Shown in pieces: positions 58,840-64,000 of a stretch of DNA of 64,000 bases. The stretch spans positions 46,963,089 to 47,027,088 of the forward strand of contig NC_052358.1 in assembly GCF_009727055.1 (NCBI RefSeq), given 5' to 3'. Each line of letters begins with the position of its first letter. Position 1 is the first letter of the stretch. Origin of the DNA: Benincasa hispida (Eukaryota; Streptophyta; Magnoliopsida; Cucurbitales; Cucurbitaceae). A program made the position numbers and the translations under genes. The notes under the pieces were generated by a model. The model did not search any database and was not told the origin of the DNA. It was given only the letters and a program-made list of their open reading frames with translations.

Positions 58840-59441
58840 AGTCGAAAATGGTTGTTGAAGTTGATTATTGAAGATGATTTTCGTTGGAGTTTGTAGTCAG
58901 AGGTGGTTGTCAAAGCCTAAAGTTGGTCGCACGAAGGTGGTATTGGAGTTTGTTGTTGAAGATTTTCATCATGGGTGATTTTCGAAGCCCGGAGTTGGTC
59001 GGACAAAGGTGGTCGTCAAAGTTGATTATCGAAGATGATTTTCGCTAGAGTTTGTAGTNATCGAAGATGATTTTCGCTAGAGTTTGTAGTTGGAGGTGGT
59101 TGTCGAAGCTTTTGAAGGTGGTTGTCGGAGTTGGTTATCAGAGTTTGTTGTCGGAACCTAAAGTTACCGAAGTTTGTCATCGAAGTTTGACGGAGTCGGT
59201 CATCGAAGTGCGAAGGTGGTCATTAGAGTTGGGTCATCGGAGGTGGTTGCTGATGGCGTTGGTCACGCAAAGGTTGTCAGAGTCTAGAGTTAGTTCTCGG
59301 GTATGACAGTGACTGATGGGTAGAGCTATTGAAAACATTGGAAGAAGGGTTCTACCAATATTTAAAGTTGGTATGCCAAATAATAAATTGGTATATTATA
59401 CCAACTCAACTCAACTCATGTTGGTGAGTCAAACACCCCTA
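58840..59441. mobile_element. PIF/Harbinger-like fragment
   Basis: The right-end complement reads TTAGGGGTGTTTGACTCACC, matching the ends of 47967-50703, with a TAA flank. The interior repeats GTTGTCGGAGTTGGTTATC-like units, the complement of those at 48165-48310. No left terminus was found, so the copy is truncated or mis-joined. Confidence 0.5.
59028..59090. other. 31-bp exact duplicate flanking a single N (59059)
   Basis: 59028-59058 equals 59060-59090, separated by one N. An unmerged contig overlap of the same kind as at 31545. Confidence 0.9.
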
Positions 59442-59509
59442 AGTATATTGAGCAACATATATGTTTTTATTTAGAACTTAGTCAAAGTCATCTGTAGTTA
59501 GATTCTTCA

Positions 59510-61140
59510 ATGATTACACTAGAGTTTTATAATGCTGTAAAAGAAAAATTGTCCATTAGGGTGGCACGGCTACAGTCCAACATAAAAACAAAATTTGGAT
59601 ATCATGTTCCTTACCATAGGATGTGGGAAGGCAAAAAAAGACGTTGGCTAAAGTGTTCGGTGACTGGAACGAGTCATACAAATCGTTGCTCAGGTGGTTG
59701 TAATGGATAAACAGACCAATCTTGCAACGCTGTGGAATGGAGTGTAAAGGAAACGCTTACTGAAATATATGTCATCCTTACTTCTGTATTTTGGGCATTT
59801 GGTCCTTATATAGAAGCTTTTAATAGATGTCGGTTGATTATTTAAATAGACAGTATCTACTTGTATGGAAAATATCGAGAAAAGTTACTAATTGATACAT
59901 CAGTTGATTTAAATGGGCATCTTCTTCCTTGTACATTTTTCGTTGTTGATGAGGAGTCTGCAGACTCATAAGGATGATTTTTGAAACACCTAAGAGAAAT
60001 TCTTACACAAAAATAGTTGTGTTTAATTTTAGATCGACATGCTAGCATTATCTCAGTAGTGAATAATCTAAAAAATGGTTGGATGGGACCAAAATGCCAC
60101 TGTCGATACTACTTACGATATATTGTCAGCAACTTCAATAAAAAAAAATGCATATTCAACAATAACGATGTTTATCGTATTGGATGTCAATTCCAAATTC
60201 GTAAGTTTAATAAAGCCATTAAGGACATGAAAAGAATAAAGCAGAGTTGTATGAGTTTCTTTTGACAACATTGGTATCAAACAATAGACTCAAGTACACA
60301 ATGGAGGGTTCAAGTAAGGATGGATGACAACAAATCTATCAGAGTGCATCAACGATGTCCTCCAAAGAGCTCAAATGTTGCCAATAAGTGCTCTCGCTCA
60401 AAGAACATTTTACAAATGCGTAAACAATTTTGAAAAAAGAAGAGAATAAATAAAAGTTGCTTTAGAGCATCGAGATAAATACACCCGATAGTAATTATAT
60501 TTTAGTAATCAAGATTATATTTGTAATACTAAGTGAGTACATATTTAGGTATGCACACGATTTTTTTTTAAAATGAGCTGCAAGATCTAGTAAACATGAA
60601 GTACAGTCATATGAACGAATGAAGGTGTATTTCATGTGAAAATCAGATGTCACAGCTTCAATGCTAAAGGAGAAAATATTAAAATACTGAGGCTAAATGG
60701 GTTCGAGCAGTACTATTCATGTAACAAGTGGCAAACGACATTATCGAATAGTACCTTTTGATGAGAGATATGAACAAGAGGCTTCTAAAAAATTAGTCTT
60801 TTCTGAATTATATGAAAATTGTCATCTCATGCTCACATTTTATGGCGGTTTGCTCATGATTTAATATGAATTATGAAGATTTCATTGACTACTACTATAA
60901 ATTGTCAACATATGTTATATGCTACTCCTCAATTTCAACATGTGCCGCATGAAGATTACTTGATCACACATCCTAATATTGTCTATTTTACATGTCGACC
61001 CATCGTTGTTGAAGAAACTTGATAGACCAAAGAGTTCGCGGTACCATAATGAGATGGACTTGACAGAACCAAGTGCTCAAGTACGGTGTGGATTTTGTAA
61101 TCAATTAGGTCATAATCGGAGGAAGTGTCCTTTGTTATGA
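59510..61140 (+). pseudogene. MULE transposase (PMD-type family), broken
   Basis: Remnants in order: EFYNAVKEKLS (59516), VEWSVKETLTEIYVILTSVF WAFGP (about 59735), LYGKYREKLLIDTSVDLNGH (59856), VDEESADS with FLKHLREILTQ, LCLILDRHASIISVVNNL (60018), GCQFQIRKFNKA (60184), SWIM-region traces near 60700-60860 ([11 protein letters not shown], then [12 protein letters not shown]), and the zinc knuckle CGFCNQLGHNRRKCPL (61087-61137). The first catalytic Asp block is degraded (QID appears as IDS). Multiple frameshifts and stops. The order matches MULE-family transposases that are followed by a PMD gene. It is inactive. Confidence 0.75.
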
Positions 61141-61280
61141 AGACAAAAAACAAATAGTTAGAGATTTTTATTATTAATATTTTTATCATGTAATTAATAT
61201 TTTTATTGTAATTTATTGTTTAAGTTCTAATTTATTTGTATGTTTTACTCAAGAAATAAATAATTTTTTACTTTTAGATC

Positions 61281-63550
61281 ATGGCTTTAAAACTAGAACC
61301 GATTGATCCTGATGTTTTATATGATCAATCTAATCGATCATCAATTGTATGGCAAGATCATACTACATGCGAGATATGTTGTAGACGTCTAGAGGCAGTT
61401 GTTTATTGTACTATCCTACTCTACTGTCGAATACTACCACTACTTTGCATATCAGAATTTTATGAAGTGACCAAATCTGAATTCATTAAGTTAGATTGAC
61501 ATCTCATCAATGCACTGATTGAGAGATGAAGTCTAAAGACGCATACGTTTCATATGTCTACTAGAGAGTGCACTATCACCTTACAAGACATAGAAGTATT
61601 GTTTGGGTTGCCTGTTGACGATGAGCTTATTGTCGGAGTAATGCATGATGATTGGCTTAATATTTTTCAAATGCTACTCAGTGTGACCCCACCCGCTAAT
61701 AAAATTAGAGGATCAAGATTAAGCTTAACATGGTTAGGAACACAATTTCTAGGACTTGATGATGATGCAGACGAGGAAGCTGTTATGAGATATATGCGAG
61801 CATACATATTACAGATGATGAGTGAAAGTCTGTTTTCTAACAAATTAAATCACTCCATGCACTTGATGTTTCTACCATTATTAGCCAACCTTTATGAAGC
61901 GAGACAGTATCTTTCGGGTGGAGCGCATTTGGCATGTCTGTATAGACAACTATGCAAAGTAACAAAAACTGACATTCGTGAAATTGATAGGTCTTTGATA
62001 CTTCTACAATTATGGGCTTGGGAATGATTTCCAACAATGGCTCCATAGCTCTGACATGTCAATGATCATAGCTGAACGAGCCTACGGTTCTTGGTATGTT
62101 ATTTTAACTTAATTTAACAAATATTTTTATATGACTGATATAGTTAATATGGAATCTAAAATATTAATTTAATAATATAGGTGGAGATACCAATTTTGTG
62201 TAACTAGGTTAGCTACACATATTATAAGTCAGTATAGATACATGTTTGATCTGCTTCAACTTGATCAGGTACATGAATACTGAACCAATTGAATTTTTTA
62301 TACATATTTTTTATGCACTTGTCTTTAATATTTTTTACATAATATATCATGTTTCATATTATTTGGGAGCCTTACAAAGCTGCATGGGCATTTTACCCAA
62401 TTTCTATACAAACGGTCAAGACATATGGTAGACGATAAATCCTGTCACATATTTTCACATTGATGAATGGCATTCGGTGATCAGACAATTTGGTTTCTGA
62501 CAGAGATGCGTTGGTCAGTTTGTCTTGAGCCTTAATCGCAAGCGGTGACTTGGTTTTCTGCAAAACATAGTAAAAATATCCTCTTCTATCATCTTGACAA
62601 TGTTAGTGGGTGTAATTGTGATAATTCAGAATTATTGTATTTCTAAGCTAATTTTCACACAATTGGCGCATATTTATTCTCTTTTGGCTGCAATATCTAG
62701 ATAAGGCAGCATAAATAACTTGTATTTCTACAAGTTATCAGTTTCCAATAGGATGTCCCATCCGTGTGCAATACTGAACTCCTACTGTATGACATCGACT
62801 TGAGAACTGCAGATTGGTCTAAAAAAGTTACACATTTGATAGTGCGGAGGCCTTATTGTAGAAGGTTTATTGCAATAGGGGTTTCATTTGGGCAATTCGA
62901 TAGGGATGCAACTCAAAATTACATCAATTGATATAATAATATTACAAGATGCTACATAACTCATTCGAGAGCAGCTGCGGTCATCTAGTACATAATTAAA
63001 TATTATCTATTGTTTTTATTTTAATTTATTTTAAATATTGTCTAATTGTTTATAATTCACAGAGATGAACAACAATAGTCTTTGTGATGTTGCAAATTTT
63101 CCAAACCAAGTCCTTACTGTATGCAGTAATAACGAGAGCTACATGGAGAAGATACATTATATGTACGATACAGCTATTGCACTTTTACCAGTTCCTAGGC
63201 ATAGAGAACATGCTTGAGTAGAAGAAGATGAGGTTGATGAGGTTGACCACAATGTGGAAGAAATGTCTCCTATGATGCAGATGTAGAGCTATACTGGTTA
63301 TGCTAGTCCAATGATGATGATGCTAGCATTTGGTTCAAGATATTATGATTCAGAGGTCGGTCCATCGTCTTCATACATGCAAGGATATGGGCATGACTGT
63401 AGAGAGCATACCGAATATTTAAACTATGAAGTGCCTGCAAAGGTACTAGAGCCATCAGAGGATTAAGAGGAATCAGAACAACTTAGAGTTCAAACTCGAC
63501 GATGACAACTGGCTCAAAATCGATGACGTTTGCTTTGTGGGACACATTGA
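61281..63550 (+). pseudogene. Plant mobile domain (MAIN-like / PP7-long-form-like) protein, broken
   Basis: ATG 61281 starts MALKLEPIDPDVLYDQSNRS. After stops near 61500 comes the PMD core: THTFHMSTRECTITLQDIEV, LFGLPVDDELIVG, KIRGSRLSLTWL, MRYMRAYILQM (61550-61815), then HLACLYRQLCKVTK and LILLQLWAWE. A probable intron runs from 62094 (GTATGT) to 62181. Then RWRYQFCVTRL, WEPYKAAW and HIDEWHSVIRQFGF (to 62497), where a 243-bp LTR is inserted. The frame continues after it with DVPSVCNTELLLYDIDLRTA and WSKKVTHLIV. The C-terminal part (63063-63540) ends in an acidic and Arg-rich tail. PMD proteins in plants (MAIN, MAIL) act in genome stability and silencing; transposon copies have unknown function. 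Confidence 0.75.
62498..62740 (-). mobile_element. Short (243-bp) LTR inserted in the PMD frame
   Basis: On the plus strand it starts TGACAGAGATG and ends AAGTTATCA, with an exact 5-bp duplication GTTTC (62493-62497, 62741-62745). Removing it and one GTTTC restores the PMD reading FGFQ. Its last 230 bp match the right end of the 1.93-kb solo LTR at 4984-6914 (CTTGAGCCTT...AATAACTTGTATTTCTA). It is therefore a much shorter member of the same family. Confidence 0.85.
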
Positions 63551-63840
63551 TATATTTTTTTTTTTTTAAATGAATGAAACATTAAATTGTTGCATTTATA
63601 TGGACATTTTAATTTATATTTTATTATTTTTCAATTATGAACCATAGTTGTAATATGTAAAAGTTAGAACAAAGTCAAATTTTTCTTAATACTAACAAAT
63701 AGAATGGTAAATTGTTATAAAATATATCTTTTTCTATTAAAAAAAAAGTATCTTTTCTATTAAAAAAAAAAAAGGAAAGGAACGGTAATAGTATAAAATA
63801 AAAAATTAACATTTTTTTCAATTAAAAACAAAAAGAAAAG
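63551..63840. other. AT-rich sequence, no gene
   Basis: Poly-T and poly-A runs (63557-63567, 63740-63772) after the PMD remnant. No coding pattern. Confidence 0.5.
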
Positions 63841-63844
63841 GTGT

Positions 63845-64000
63845 GGGTTGGTTGAGAGTTGAACACTTGACCATTGGATGAATATAAAAATAAAAGAAAA
63901 TATGTTGGTTGAGTGTTCAACACTCGACCATTATATAAAATAAAAATATATTGAACACTCGATTAAAAAAAAAAAAAAGATAAAGAAAAAATTCTCAACC
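63845..64000. repeat. Right array of the GGTYGAGTGTT palindrome (to window end)
   Basis: Copies at about 63850 (GGTTGAGAGTTGAACACTTG), 63905 (GGTTGAGTGTT then CAACACTCGACC, near-perfect palindrome), 63953 (TTGAACACTCGATT) and the start of another at 63991 (TTCTCAACC). It pairs with the array at 56790-57075. Confidence 0.75.

Larger units (their letters stand above)
56700..64000 (+). mobile_element. Third MULE with plant mobile domain, right end outside the window
   Basis: The left terminus (AAATAGGAAAATATAGTGGG ... AAAGTATTTAGAAAAATATG ... GTAGTTTTGGTA-like, about 56735-56795) is related to the left terminus of MULE 2 (30522-30585). A palindromic motif built on GGTYGAGTGTT and its complement is arrayed at 56790-57070 and again at 63845-64000. 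Inside are MULE transposase and PMD remnants on +, in the same order as in MULE 2. It also hosts a PIF-like fragment (58840-59441) and a short LTR (62498-62740). Confidence 0.65.

Overview
This is plant nuclear DNA: AT-rich, with intron-bearing genes, nested LTR retrotransposons, Mutator-like elements (MULEs), MITEs and scaffold gaps. A dicot, probably a cucurbit, is my inference; it rests mainly on the pairing of a MULE transposase with a Ulp1-like protease gene, known from melon. No ribosomal RNA, tRNA, CRISPR or prokaryotic feature was seen.

Layout. (1) About 0.25-28.8 kb reads best as one old MULE. It holds a broken Ulp1-protease-like gene on + (DUF1985-like region at 944-2370, middle exons at 15900-16674 and 20896-21186, catalytic region at 24190-25611) and a broken MuDR-type transposase on - (25940-27917). 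It has been split by two LTR insertions (2371-15899 and 16675-20895), each carrying further LTRs. Arrays of a self-complementary motif, AAACGATCGTTT, lie at both ends, in two introns and between the two genes. (2) About 30.5-34.1 kb is a second MULE (-) with SWIM, zinc-knuckle and plant-mobile-domain (PMD) remnants, flanked by a different palindrome. (3) 35-40 kb is AT-rich with a gypsy-type LTR fragment and a MULE-type MITE. (4) 40.1-44.9 kb is a five-exon amidase gene (-) with one apparent frameshift and a miniature retrotransposon in intron 4. (5) 46.4-50.7 kb holds hAT-like and PIF/Harbinger-like elements; the second contains an LTR. (6) 51.4 kb has an orphan exon resembling the protodermal-factor-1 C-terminal domain, and 53.7-54.8 kb a complete two-exon Ole e 1-domain proline-rich secreted protein gene (-). 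(7) 55.2-55.9 kb is a well-bounded hAT element. (8) About 56.7-64.0 kb is a third MULE (+), related to the second but with yet another palindrome.

The genes likely to be functional are the Ole e 1-domain gene and, if its frameshift is a sequencing error, the amidase. Nearly everything else is transposon remains.

Assembly quality is poor in places. A complete 38-bp Nextera mate-pair junction is embedded at 49131-49168. Two single-N joins (31545, 59059) are flanked by exact duplicates. 7663-14990 looks like an insertion-riddled second copy of 4162-7637. 19.3-24.7 kb contains near-identical tandem copies. Structural conclusions there are provisional.
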